Part shown: positions 28,740 through 37,591 of the stretch, piece after piece
Numbering within the stretch: the first letter of the stretch is position 1
Layout: the number at the start of each line of letters is the position of its first letter
DNA from: Planctomycetales bacterium 10988
Lineage (GTDB): Bacteria; Planctomycetota; Planctomycetia; Pirellulales; Pb10988
DNA: 64,000 nucleotides
Direction of reading: 5' to 3'
NCBI GenBank assembly: GCA_009664345.1
Contig: CP043547.1
Coordinates: 496,001-560,000, forward strand
Notes under the pieces: generated by a model
What the model was told of the DNA's origin: nothing
Seen by the model: only the letters and a program-made list of their open reading frames with translations
Database searches by the model: none
Position numbers and translations under genes: made by a program

Positions 28740-29815
28740 ACGCGATCACATAACCTCAGTCAGTGCATCATGCAATTCCTCATCCGAACTCACGTGGACG
28801 AATTGGTTATCGCTTTCCGCACCGGGCTCTTTGAGAACGGGGTAGAGCGAGTCGGCTTCTGTTGCAACCATCATCTCGGGTGAATGAGTCGTGATTCAGA
28901 GTTGATTGCCTTCACCAACTTTTCGTAACAATTCAAGGTAGCGGCGTTCAAGGTCGGGATGAAGGTGAGCGTCTGCTTCATCGAATAGAATGATGGCGTT
29001 CTTCAACTACAACTGATGAAATCGAATGAATGAGTTCAGAATTTCCTTCTCGCCGGCACTGAGATCGTCAATGTCAATGTTCTCCCCCAGGCGTACGAAT
29101 GATGTACCGAAATGGCGGCGTGTCAATCTGCACGTCAACAAACGACATTCGGGCGAAGAAGTCATCGAAGAACTCTCGAATCGGCTTGAGCGAGTCTCGG
29201 TGTTCTGGTTCGCCACTTCTTTTTCTCGCCTGGAGATGTTGCAGGTCCGACATGACAAGGGACGCCAGATACTCCTTCGTGAACTGAAATTTCTGCGAGC
29301 CGTTTGTAACAATGTTTTGCTTATATCGATCGTCGCACAACGCCTCAGCGTTCCAAGTGCTGAACTGCTTTTTTCGCGACCCGATGCTTCGATGTAGTCA
29401 AAGAAACCGGGAGACTTCCTATATTCTGGGGAGTACCAACTTAGTAATTGTCGTACAGTTGCTGATCTTTGCGTTACACGCCCTTCACCGCCCTTTTCGA
29501 TCTCGATGACGATTTCGTCGGAATCTGGGCGCTCGTGCCGAGAGTTCTGGGCCATCCATTCACGCTCGATTTCGTTGGAACTCCAAGGTCATAGAAGTCG
29601 TAGCCTTGTTCGCATCTGCCGCGACGGCGCGCTTGTCGTATTAAAAGCCTCAGTATTCGCCGGCACGCTCCTTTGCCGTCACGAGAGCATAAAGGAGTGT
29701 GCTCTTGCCGCATCCGTTGCCACCGCAAATCACCATGAAATTGGGCGGGGGACGTACTCAGCTAGGAGAATGTTGCGAAAGTTTTCGAGTAGGAAGCGGG
29801 TGATACGCACTTAGA
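28740..29815 (-). pseudogene. AAA/ABC-type ATPase pseudogene (SMC/OLD-like)
   Basis: Reading the minus strand across several frames gives, in the right order, Walker A (ICGGNGCGKSTLLYALV near 29700-29750), an ABC-like signature (DDLSAGEKEILNSF near 29050), and Walker B with the D-loop (IILFDEADAHLHPDLERRY near 28960). TTHSPEMMVATEADSLYPV follows. In-frame stops and frame changes interrupt it at several points, including near 29668 and just after the signature. The order fits short AAA_21/ABC-type ATPases common in defence islands. It cannot be expressed as one protein. Confidence 0.8.
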
Positions 29816-29936
29816 TACCTTTTACGCATTGCCGAGCGATAAAGTTGGGGTTTGCGATGTCAATTGCCCGTGAAGTTTCCATCCATTACTGCACCGCCAT
29901 TCTAATGAATTGTGCTAGCCATTGGCGAACGGCCAC

Positions 29937-30623
29937 CTAATCGTAAAGTAAGTCCGCAATCTGCCTGATGATGCTGTTGGCCTTCTCTCTAAGTTCAATG
30001 GGTAGGTTGACTGTCGACACGAAAACGCTACCGTCATCGTCGATTACGAAGACAAACTTGACTGAGTGGACTTCGTATGGAAACCAGTCACCTTGAACCC
30101 GCCAATGTCCGCGTTCGCGGATCGAGTCAATGTCGATTTCTTCAACCTGGGCCGTGGGCTTTACGAGAATCCCTTGAATCGCTTCTCTGAGTCCCAATTC
30201 ATGGATGACGGAGCGGCGACCGCGATCGGATACCAGTTCTTCCTTTCCACCGAGTTTCTCGTCGCTGCGAGATTTTGACAATTCTTCTTCAAGGCTTTGT
30301 ATTTCTTTTGCGGGGTAGTTCAACTCCTTGTGTATCTCCCGTTCATACCTCCCGAGATCGAGGCGCATACGTTCGGCAGTGAGTGGTGCCTCTTCGACCT
30401 GGGAAAGTACTCGCCCTATCGCAGCTCGAAGCAATTCATTCGCCCTACCTCGCAATTCTCCAGATTCGGCAATTCGTCTCATTTCTCGGCGAACAAGTTC
30501 TGTCAGCGCGAACCCCAGGCTGACCCAGTATTTTCTCTTGCCCTCTGCCTGTAAAGCTGCCTTCGCCAATTCAAGAGCAGACGCAAATACCTCGTTTCGG
30601 TCACTTCTTCGCTTGATCTTCAT
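29937..30623 (-). CDS. Hypothetical protein downstream of nuclease/DUF499 genes
   Basis: A 228-residue protein if the ATG at 30623 is used. That ATG overlaps the preceding stop (AATGA), so the genes are translationally coupled. The N-terminal half is helical and basic (LELAKAALQAEGKRKYWVSL, 'LTELVRREMRRIAESGELRG'). The C-terminal half looks beta-rich (SVKFVFVIDDDGSVFVST). I recognise no family. As the last gene of the minus-strand DUF499/nuclease group it may belong to the same defence-like module, and it seems intact. Confidence 0.55.
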   Translation of the reverse strand: MKIKRRSDRNEVFASALELAKAALQAEGKRKYWVSLGFALTELVRREMRRIAESGELRGRANELLRAAIGRVLSQVEEAPLTAERMRLDLGRYEREIHKELNYPAKEIQSLEEELSKSRSDEKLGGKEELVSDRGRRSVIHELGLREAIQGILVKPTAQVEEIDIDSIRERGHWRVQGDWFPYEVHSVKFVFVIDDDGSVFVSTVNLPIELREKANSIIRQIADLLYD

Positions 30624-31281
30624 TCCAACTCCAATTCCGCCATGTAGCAATAATACTCGGATTCGGATAGCAGGGAAGTTCCCACCAGCAACCCTCGAAC
30701 CAGACGAACGTCGAGTTGCTTGGTCGATGCGGTCAACGAGGCGAGACGAGGTAGTTCGTCATCAATGACGTTCTCGATTCGTACTTCGTCGGAGTGCGGG
30801 GTGGCCTTTGCCTCAACAAGAAAAGTCATTTCTTGCCTCTCCATGACAATGTCCGGGTAATCATGATTTGGGTGCCAGTTTTTGAGCAGTGATAAAGACG
30901 TTGTGCAATGAATCCTGCAATTTCTTCACCGATTGCGGATACAGCTGACTTGTTAGGAGAAACTCGTCGATTTCGGTCACGGCTGTAATACAATGGAGGA
31001 TAATCAGGCTCAAAGAAGGCACCGCTCGCGTAGGTAAACCAGTAGCGAATCTCTTGCAACGGCTGGAAAACCAACTGCTCCGAATACTTGACGACCATGC
31101 GTTCAAGAGTGTTCTCGCTGATAACTTCGTGCAGTGTGAATTCAGTAGTGAGAGGTACAATCGCAGTCTGGAACTCGGGCACCAGTGCACTCCGGGCGTG
31201 TGCTGCGGTTGCCAATCCCTGCTCGTGGATTGACAATGAGATGTGCTTCTTCTTTATGGTAAGGGAAATCATCAGGCTCAA
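30620..31281 (-). pseudogene. PD-(D/E)XK nuclease-like gene, frameshifted
   Basis: Two overlapping frames make one gene. The first (from TTG 31281 or ATG 31272) runs natively to EEIAGFIAQRLYHC near 30890. The native sequence then continues in the frame ending at 30620: NWHPNHDYPDIVMERQEMTF LVEAKAT. 'YPDIV' followed by 'LVEAKAT' has the spacing of the catalytic PD...ExK of restriction-like nucleases. The composite would be about 220 residues. Its start overlaps the DUF499 gene's stop, so it was probably cotranscribed with that ATPase. As sequenced it is disrupted. Confidence 0.6.
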
Positions 31282-32699
31282 CCCAGGTTTACATTGTCAT
31301 CCAGTCCTAGCTCCTTCAATCCACGCCTCGCCTCGTCGGCCTTTGCCTGTCCCTGCTCACCTTCGGCCGGCACCTCGAATGAGACCTTCAACTTCAAGCT
31401 GTCAATCGAGGCGAATCGGCATAGCACTTTCGTGTAGAAATTCATCCATTTCTGTGGTGGCACGGTGCCTTCCCAACGGATCGCCTTCTCGTGAGACGGT
31501 TCCACACCGCCTCCGGGTCCGTCGCCTGGCTGTTGTGATAGAACTACGCGGATCTCCGTGATGGCCTCAAATCCCTCCGACTCGGCTTTCGCTTTGAACA
31601 GCCCACCCGTGCTATCTTCGGCAGCTGTATAAAGCCCCTCGTTCGTGATCTCGCCGCCGTTGGCGGACCATTTTGTCGCGCTGATCGTGAACGACTCGCC
31701 GTATTGGTCGATGCCGCTGCATGTGAATGACGCCTGCTCGCCTGGTTTGATCGTGACTTCGCTCGGCCGTATCAAGATCCGTTGCAGCTTCTGAGCTTCC
31801 TCAGCTTTGAGGATGAAAACGTCGCCAGCAATGTCAACGTCTGCCTCAACCAGGCTCTCGTTGAAATGCAGCAGTTTGAGTTGGCCGCCATTCTCCTTCA
31901 TCGCATAGCCTAACGTCCCATGGCTGACACCGTCAGCGACAGTTCGCTATATGGCGTCGGCGTCCAGCAGACGCGGAAGCTGGGGCGATGAGAAGAACGC
32001 GTCTCGCACACCTTTGGTGGACCATTCAGTCAGGGCTGGCGGCCAATACTTGAGCAGCTTGTTGTCCTTGCCAAGCAGGTAAAGGTAGCGGTACGAGCGT
32101 CAGATTGATTCCTTGAGATCACTCTTAGCCTTTTCAGGAGCCGCTCCTGTCCCTCGTCCAACTGCTTACGTGTATCCGTGTCGTCTTCAATCGCTTCCCA
32201 GGCCAGCACATTGCGGGTCGCGTCCTGAATTGTGTCGGCCGAGTCCAGCACGGAGAAAAGCAGCGCCGACTTGTAGGTCCGCCCCGACGAATACTGAGGT
32301 GCGCGCCTTGGGGATAGTAGACGTCTGGGCCTTTGACAGAATCCGATCGAATCCCTTCCAGGGCTTCGCTTTTTCGCCGGAGGTCGCCATGTGCCACAAA
32401 GTCGTGAGCGAGTGGGTCTTACCGCCGCCGAATTGCGTCGCCATGTTGAACACGGCGGAAGTTTCAACCTGGATACCGGAGAGCCGGCGAATCACCTGGG
32501 ATGAAAGATCCAGCAAGCTGCTCGTCAAGAATGTCCGCTCGAAGAACCGAACCGGATCGAGGTAGTCCGCCGACACGTTGTCCCGCTTCTGGCGAATGTG
32601 ATCAAGATGGACCGCGAACTCTGACGCGTCCATAGGGCGGTTTTCCCGTAGGTCTTCGCGGGGCGTAGTAACTTGGTACCAGGGTTTTAGCTTTGCCAT
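31278..32699 (-). pseudogene. DUF499 ATPase pseudogene with internal deletion
   Basis: The N-terminus (KLKPWYQVTTPREDLRENR, then 'ASEFAVHLDHIRQ', 'RFFERTFLTSSLLDLSSQVI', and the P-loop region TQFGGGKTHSLTTLWH) is characteristic of DUF499 proteins, large ATPases found in anti-phage gene clusters. After ~120 residues the gene jumps to a distal part (SALLFSVLDSADTIQDATRN, then YLYLLGKDNKLLKYWPPALT) and ends with an Ig-like tail ('VTIKPGEQASFTCSGIDQ'). Intact members are about 1000 residues, so several hundred are missing, and stops or frame changes occur near 32100 and 31955. The TGA at 31278 overlaps the nuclease start. Confidence 0.78.
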
Positions 32700-32729
32700 A
32701 ACAATATCCTTGAAGCCTCTCGGATCGAC

Positions 32730-33183
32730 TCACATTCGGTCAAACTCTCCAAGATTCTGGTCGAGCATCCAGAGTTTGAAGTAACCGTGGGGGAACGTCT
32801 CGCTTTCCCCACGACTTCCGGTCACAACGGCGGTTTCACCATCCAGTTGCCTGCGATCCAGCAACGAAAGGCTGGCGATTTCGGCGCTGGTCAGATGGTT
32901 TATCAACCCACGAGTCTGGTCCCAGTCACGCCGGTGCGCGTAGACCAATCTTAGCAGCGCCCGAACGCAAAGCACCTTCCAATGCGAGTAGGCGACACGG
33001 TCATCACTGGGGCTGTTCTCCAACTCGATAACGGCAATCGGCAATGGCCAGGGGGCGTCGGAATCATCCCGGCCGGGAAACGCCATCGCGTCGAGCGCAA
33101 GGAATTCCGACGCAGCGACTGGCAGCCGGTCAAGACGATGGCCCCTCGCAGTTGCTTGCCAGCCTAAAGACTCACACGATCAC
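32730..33183 (-). CDS. Hypothetical protein upstream of the DUF499 gene, probably 5' truncated
   Basis: The open frame encodes at least 118 residues from the ATG at 33086. Native-looking sequence (GHRLDRLPVAASEFLALDAM) extends further upstream, to just after a TGA near 33186, so the true N-terminus is lost. 'PIAVIELENSPSDDRVAYSH' followed by WKVLCVRALLRLV has an E-x-N/WK arrangement seen in some nuclease-like folds, but this is weak. It sits 30 bp upstream of the DUF499 start and probably belonged to the same operon. No family is recognised. Confidence 0.45.
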
Positions 33184-33203
33184 ACGACGGCTTTCGTTGT
33201 CAA

Positions 33204-33581
33204 TTGCGTCCACTCTGTCAGGTTCTCCGTCAACGATGCTTCTTGTGGGTAGCGTTCAAGCGTCTCATCGAGCGCGGACTTGAGCGAGTCAACTACGCCA
33301 CGCCCCTGGCCGGCTTCACGATTCGTCAGGTTCGTAGCGGCCGACGTGTCGGCACGAACCTCAACATCCGAGATGCAACCAGCGAATACTTCCAGCAGGC
33401 AAAGGTCGTGAAGGGCGAGCGCCTCGACTCGTTCAACGACGGCGACGCCAAGTGGCATGAGATGCTCGTCGAAGATCGACAGGCCACGCCAGCGGACATC
33501 GACGCCTGGTTGTAGACGCTGCCCCGACGACAGCGGCGGATCGCCGAGACGTTATCCACCGGGGAGAACACAAAGGCCGCC
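33204..33581 (+). pseudogene. Remnant of a sigma-like/HTH planctomycete element protein
   Basis: The plus frame reads RVNYATPLAGFTIRQVRSGR, then 'RDATSEYFQQAKVVKGERLD' and WHEMLVEDRQATPADIDAWL, then TAG at 33513-33515, then in the same frame LPRRQRRIAETLSTGENTKAA. This matches the end of a recurring planctomycete accessory protein whose C-terminus is a sigma-70-region-4-like helix-turn-helix. Here the recognition helices are missing, and the frame runs straight into the primase/helicase-like gene. A deletion scar is the likely explanation. Confidence 0.6.
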
Positions 33582-35039
33582 GTGAACTATCGCAAGCTCG
33601 GTGCATTGCTGGCCCGGTCGGGCGATCTCTTCGGGCGATCCCGGCATGAGGCGGGTTTGATTTTGGTGCGGCCAAATGGCTCTACCAAACTCGTCACTAC
33701 GGCGGCTGATCTGGCTCCCGTGATCGTGGACCGAGTGGCTCTGACCATCTCTCTCGACGGAAAGCCAAAGGGGAGCAAACTGTCAGCGGCGCACATGAAC
33801 GCCATGCTGCGGACGGAGGCATTCCTGTCCGAGTTTCAGGTGATCGATCAGGTCAGCACCGTCTCGCGTTACCTGTCGGACTTTTCCCTCACCGAGCCGG
33901 GATACAACGACGGCGGCGAAGGACACCGCAACCTGTTCGTCGGAGAGACGCCCGAGGTGTACGACTCGATGGATCGCATCGACGCTTTCCTCGATGTGAT
34001 GGATTTCGAGTCTCAAGCGGATCGGGCGAATGCATTGGCAGCTGCCCTGACCGTGCTGCTCCGTAACCACTGGCCGGGCGGCAAGCCGGTCATCCTCGCC
34101 ACAGCATCGAAGAGTCACGCGGGGAAGGACACGGTGATCGCCTTCGCCTCCGGGGAGACCGAGCAATGCTCGATCAGTTACCAAGGAACGAACTGGGCAC
34201 TCGAACGGAGTTTCGTCGGGGCACTCAACCACAACCCCGACGCTGGGGTTCTGGTGATCGAGAACGCTCGTCTGGACCGCCGAGACAATTCGATTGCCTC
34301 AGCTTTCATCGAACGGTTCGCTACCGACCCTCAGCCATTTCTGTTCTCTACGGGCACTGGTCCGGCCACACGACGACGCAACGACATCGTGCTGGCGATT
34401 TCGACCAACTTCGGCACGGTGAGCGAGGACATTCTCAACCGCAGCCTTCCCATCCATCTCGATCCCTTGGGGCACGTTGCCGAGCGGGTCTCGCCGATTG
34501 GAAATCCGAAGCTGGAATTCCTTCCACAGAACCGTGAGGGGATCGCTGCGGAACTTCGGGGAATGGTGGAGCGTTGGAAACAGGTTGGCCGACCACGTGA
34601 CCCGAACGTCAGGCACCCCTTCTCGGAGTGGGCTGCGGTGGTCGGCGGCATTCTTCAGGTCAGCGGAGTTGGAGGGTTCTTGACCAATTACGGAAAACGA
34701 CGGATCGCCAATGATCCCGTCCGTTCCGCCATCGGACTGCTGGGAGCTTCACAGACCGCCAAGTGGCACAAGCTCGACGACTGGGTGAGGGAAGTCATCC
34801 GACTCGGTCTCGTCAAGCAGCTGATCCCGGCAGGCGACCAAGAGAGCTTTGAGTCGCGCAAACGAGGACTGGGAGTCGCCTTGAGTGCCCACCGCAGTGA
34901 GGCATTCCATGTCGAAGTGGAGTCCGAACGCATGACCCTTCGACTCGAAAAGGCGCGAAGGCGGTTCGATGGCGACTTCCCACACGTTCGGTATCGCTTT
35001 GTTGTCGTGGGCAGAGAAGCGATTTCGACTGATGACTGA
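33582..35039 (+). CDS. Primase/helicase-like P-loop ATPase, N-terminus probably lost
   Basis: A 485-residue frame whose GTG start continues the frame of the upstream HTH remnant, so the 5' end is probably a deletion junction. The middle has a P-loop-like motif (PVILATASKSHAGKDTVIAF), Walker-B-like 'AGVLVIENARL', a sensor-like ILNRSLPIHLDPLGH segment and a winged-helix-like end (HPFSEWAAVVGGILQVSGV). This arrangement recalls the helicase half of primase-helicase proteins of plasmids and phages. The absence of a primase domain fits truncation. It precedes the SF2 helicase and ParB-methyltransferase genes on the same strand. Confidence 0.6.
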   Translation: MNYRKLGALLARSGDLFGRSRHEAGLILVRPNGSTKLVTTAADLAPVIVDRVALTISLDGKPKGSKLSAAHMNAMLRTEAFLSEFQVIDQVSTVSRYLSDFSLTEPGYNDGGEGHRNLFVGETPEVYDSMDRIDAFLDVMDFESQADRANALAAALTVLLRNHWPGGKPVILATASKSHAGKDTVIAFASGETEQCSISYQGTNWALERSFVGALNHNPDAGVLVIENARLDRRDNSIASAFIERFATDPQPFLFSTGTGPATRRRNDIVLAISTNFGTVSEDILNRSLPIHLDPLGHVAERVSPIGNPKLEFLPQNREGIAAELRGMVERWKQVGRPRDPNVRHPFSEWAAVVGGILQVSGVGGFLTNYGKRRIANDPVRSAIGLLGASQTAKWHKLDDWVREVIRLGLVKQLIPAGDQESFESRKRGLGVALSAHRSEAFHVEVESERMTLRLEKARRRFDGDFPHVRYRFVVVGREAISTDD

Positions 35040-35152
35040 TTGCCTTTAGCGACCTGCGACTGATTCCAAACTCTGCAATGCGACCACACTCCCGGTGCGC
35101 ACTGAGCGTGGCCGTTTCCAAATCCCGTACGCTCATTCTAGGAAAGACCATC

Positions 35153-37591
35153 ATGACCAACTGGAAACTCCGTGACTATCAGCATAACGCCTACAAAGCC
35201 GCCGATGGCCAGCCACGGGTTATCGTCAATACACCAACCGGCTGGGGTAAGAGTTTTCTGCTCTGTACCCTTGCCGCTTCTGACCTCACAGAACCTTCGA
35301 GAAAGGTCGTGATCTCCGTCCCCCAGCGGATTATCGCAAAAGGGTTCAGCCAGAAGAAAAAAATCGTGCTGCCTGATGGAGAGGTTGTCGAATGGGCGGT
35401 TCCCAGAAACCTCTGTGGAACGTCCACCGCCAAGGTCGATGCACTCACGGACTTTCTGCTCACTGCTCCTGCAAAATCGTCAGCACAGCGCGTGGTATTG
35501 ACCACGCATCTAACGCTCTCATACGCCCTTCATCGACTGAGTGATGAAAAATTGATGGAGGTCGCCGATGACATCACGGTAGTGATCGACGAGTCGCACC
35601 ACATCTCCGCATCGGAACAGAATCGGAATGCCTTGGGCGAACAGATTGTTCGGCTGCTCGACCTCGGATCGGATGGACTCAAAATGTGGCTCGCGACCGC
35701 ATACTTCTTCAGAGGCGACCATCTTCCGATCATCAGCGAAACTCACCTCGCCGAGTTCACTCGGGTTCACGTCCCGTTCGACGAATACTGGAAGCTGCTC
35801 CAACACATCAAGAGCTACTCGTACGATTTCGTGACCTACAAAGGCACCGTTTTCAAGGAGCTTCAGCACCTTCTCCAACATCAACCGAGCACACCAACGA
35901 TCATCTACTGTCCGCCCGAAGGACATAAGATGCTGCTCGGCAAGAGCAAGGCGGCGTTCGTCGCTCGACTTCAACGGATCGTGTGCGAACGTCTTAATGC
36001 ATCACCTTGGAACTCCTTCGAAGACGCGCTGCAGCAGGAGGGGGTCGTTGTCGATCTGGTCGATACCGAGCAACGGACCGAGAAAATCCGCTTCGTGGCC
36101 GAACACGGCAACCGAGTAGCGGCGATTCTCACGGTCGGCATGTTTCGTGAGGGAGCCGACTGGGTGGAGGCGGCACGGATCATCGACTTGGTGCCCACAA
36201 ATTCCGATCAAGACCGACTCCAGCGATTCGGGCGACTCGTTCGGGACTGCCGTGGGAAACGGCACATCAGCTATCTCAACTTCTTTCCACTCGTCGTTGA
36301 GCAAGATGAGGAGGAACGCCGCCGACAACTGACCAAGCTCTACGCCCATTTCCATGCGTCTCTTGTACTCGAAAACGCCATCGAACCGATCAAAGTGCGA
36401 TTGCAACCTCGACCGAAGCACGGGCCGAAGGAGAACTCCAGTGACCCGAAGACGCACTTCAATCTGCTTGGCGACTTCTCGGAGTCCGAGCAGGAGCAGA
36501 TTATTCGAGACACCTACGAGGCGCTCCTGACACTGCAAACGGAGAAAGATGATAAGGGCGAGACGGCGACTCCTGACGAAGTTAAGACCACGGTGGTCAA
36601 CGCTCTTAAAGAGAATGGGGTGCGGAAGAACCTCGAACCGCTGGCCAAACAAGTCCTGCTGCTGATGCGTCGGAAAGCGAACGTTTCGGTTCGGACCGAC
36701 GATCTCGTCCACGCGGGTTTCGACAAGGTTTGGTCGACTGACATCTTTGACCCGATTATCGCCTATTCCGGTGGAATTGGCGGGCCGACGACACTCGCAG
36801 AGATTCGGAATGTCGTCGAAGGCGTGTTCGAACGACAATGGCAGGAGAATTACGAGCGTATCCGCAACCTTCCCGGCCCGCCCGACTCGCAGAGCAGCGC
36901 CTACTGGTGGTGTACGCATAACCGGACGCTGCACTCACGAGGCAAGCTGCCAGAGAGCAAGAAGAAGCTTCTCATGAAGCTTCCTTGGTGGACGTGGACG
37001 ATCAGCATGTCAGATCGCTGGGAGTCTAACTTCGAGACGATGAATGGAATGCCTCGCTGCCCACAGGCCGGAACTCCCGAGTATTCATGGGTGCGTCAGC
37101 AACGGCGTTTCTACCAGCAGGGAAAGCTCGAACGTGACAAAGTAGAAAAGCTGGAAATGATCTCGTGGTGGAAATGGTCAAGCCTTTCGGCTAACTGGGC
37201 AGACAACTTCGACGAACTCTCTGCTCTCGGTGAGAAGCCTGCCCGTGGCACAAAGCTATATGAGTGGGTCAGGACACAGCGGAAAGTGTTCAAGGCGGGA
37301 AGACTTTCAGAAGAGCGAGCCGAACTGCTCGAATCGATCCCGTGGTGGACATGGGAGGAGCGACGCTCCGACCGAGAGGATGGCATTCTTGAACTCGAAC
37401 TCTGCATCGAACAAGGCGTCGAGCTTGGTCACACCAAGCGGCAGGTCAGAGAGAAATGGGCCGAGATCGTCGGAGTTGGATCGGATCAGATCCACAAGTA
37501 CCTGCGGAAATCGCAGCCTGACGTTCAAGAGCAGTGGAAGAAGCTCGTAGATGAACGCGGACGCAGAACGACGGGAGGAGCGAACACATGA
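35153..37591 (+). CDS. SF2 DEAD/DEAH-type helicase with C-terminal helicase-associated repeats
   Basis: An 812-residue protein from the ATG at 35153, which follows AGGAAAGA; the open frame extends 25 codons further upstream. N-terminal core: LRDYQHNAYKAADGQ (Q-like motif), TPTGWGKS (Walker A, residues ~27-34), 'VVIDESHHISAS' (DESH box), 'LATAYFF' (motif III) and QDRLQRFGRLVRD (motif VI). The last ~230 residues contain about three tryptophan-rich helicase-associated (HA, PF03457-like) repeats (WTWTISMSDRWESNFETMN, WKWSSLSANWADNFDELS, 'WTWEERRSDREDGIL'). It overlaps the ParB-methyltransferase start by ATGA, so the two are coupled. A DNA translocase role in the element is inferred. Confidence 0.85.
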   Translation: MTNWKLRDYQHNAYKAADGQPRVIVNTPTGWGKSFLLCTLAASDLTEPSRKVVISVPQRIIAKGFSQKKKIVLPDGEVVEWAVPRNLCGTSTAKVDALTDFLLTAPAKSSAQRVVLTTHLTLSYALHRLSDEKLMEVADDITVVIDESHHISASEQNRNALGEQIVRLLDLGSDGLKMWLATAYFFRGDHLPIISETHLAEFTRVHVPFDEYWKLLQHIKSYSYDFVTYKGTVFKELQHLLQHQPSTPTIIYCPPEGHKMLLGKSKAAFVARLQRIVCERLNASPWNSFEDALQQEGVVVDLVDTEQRTEKIRFVAEHGNRVAAILTVGMFREGADWVEAARIIDLVPTNSDQDRLQRFGRLVRDCRGKRHISYLNFFPLVVEQDEEERRRQLTKLYAHFHASLVLENAIEPIKVRLQPRPKHGPKENSSDPKTHFNLLGDFSESEQEQIIRDTYEALLTLQTEKDDKGETATPDEVKTTVVNALKENGVRKNLEPLAKQVLLLMRRKANVSVRTDDLVHAGFDKVWSTDIFDPIIAYSGGIGGPTTLAEIRNVVEGVFERQWQENYERIRNLPGPPDSQSSAYWWCTHNRTLHSRGKLPESKKKLLMKLPWWTWTISMSDRWESNFETMNGMPRCPQAGTPEYSWVRQQRRFYQQGKLERDKVEKLEMISWWKWSSLSANWADNFDELSALGEKPARGTKLYEWVRTQRKVFKAGRLSEERAELLESIPWWTWEERRSDREDGILELELCIEQGVELGHTKRQVREKWAEIVGVGSDQIHKYLRKSQPDVQEQWKKLVDERGRRTTGGANT

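Noticed and set aside
33180-33458. Minus-strand 92-residue frame as part of the DUF499 operon
   Set aside because: The plus-strand frame over the same bases matches a recurrent planctomycete protein better. Only the short left part could be minus-strand coding, which is too little to call.
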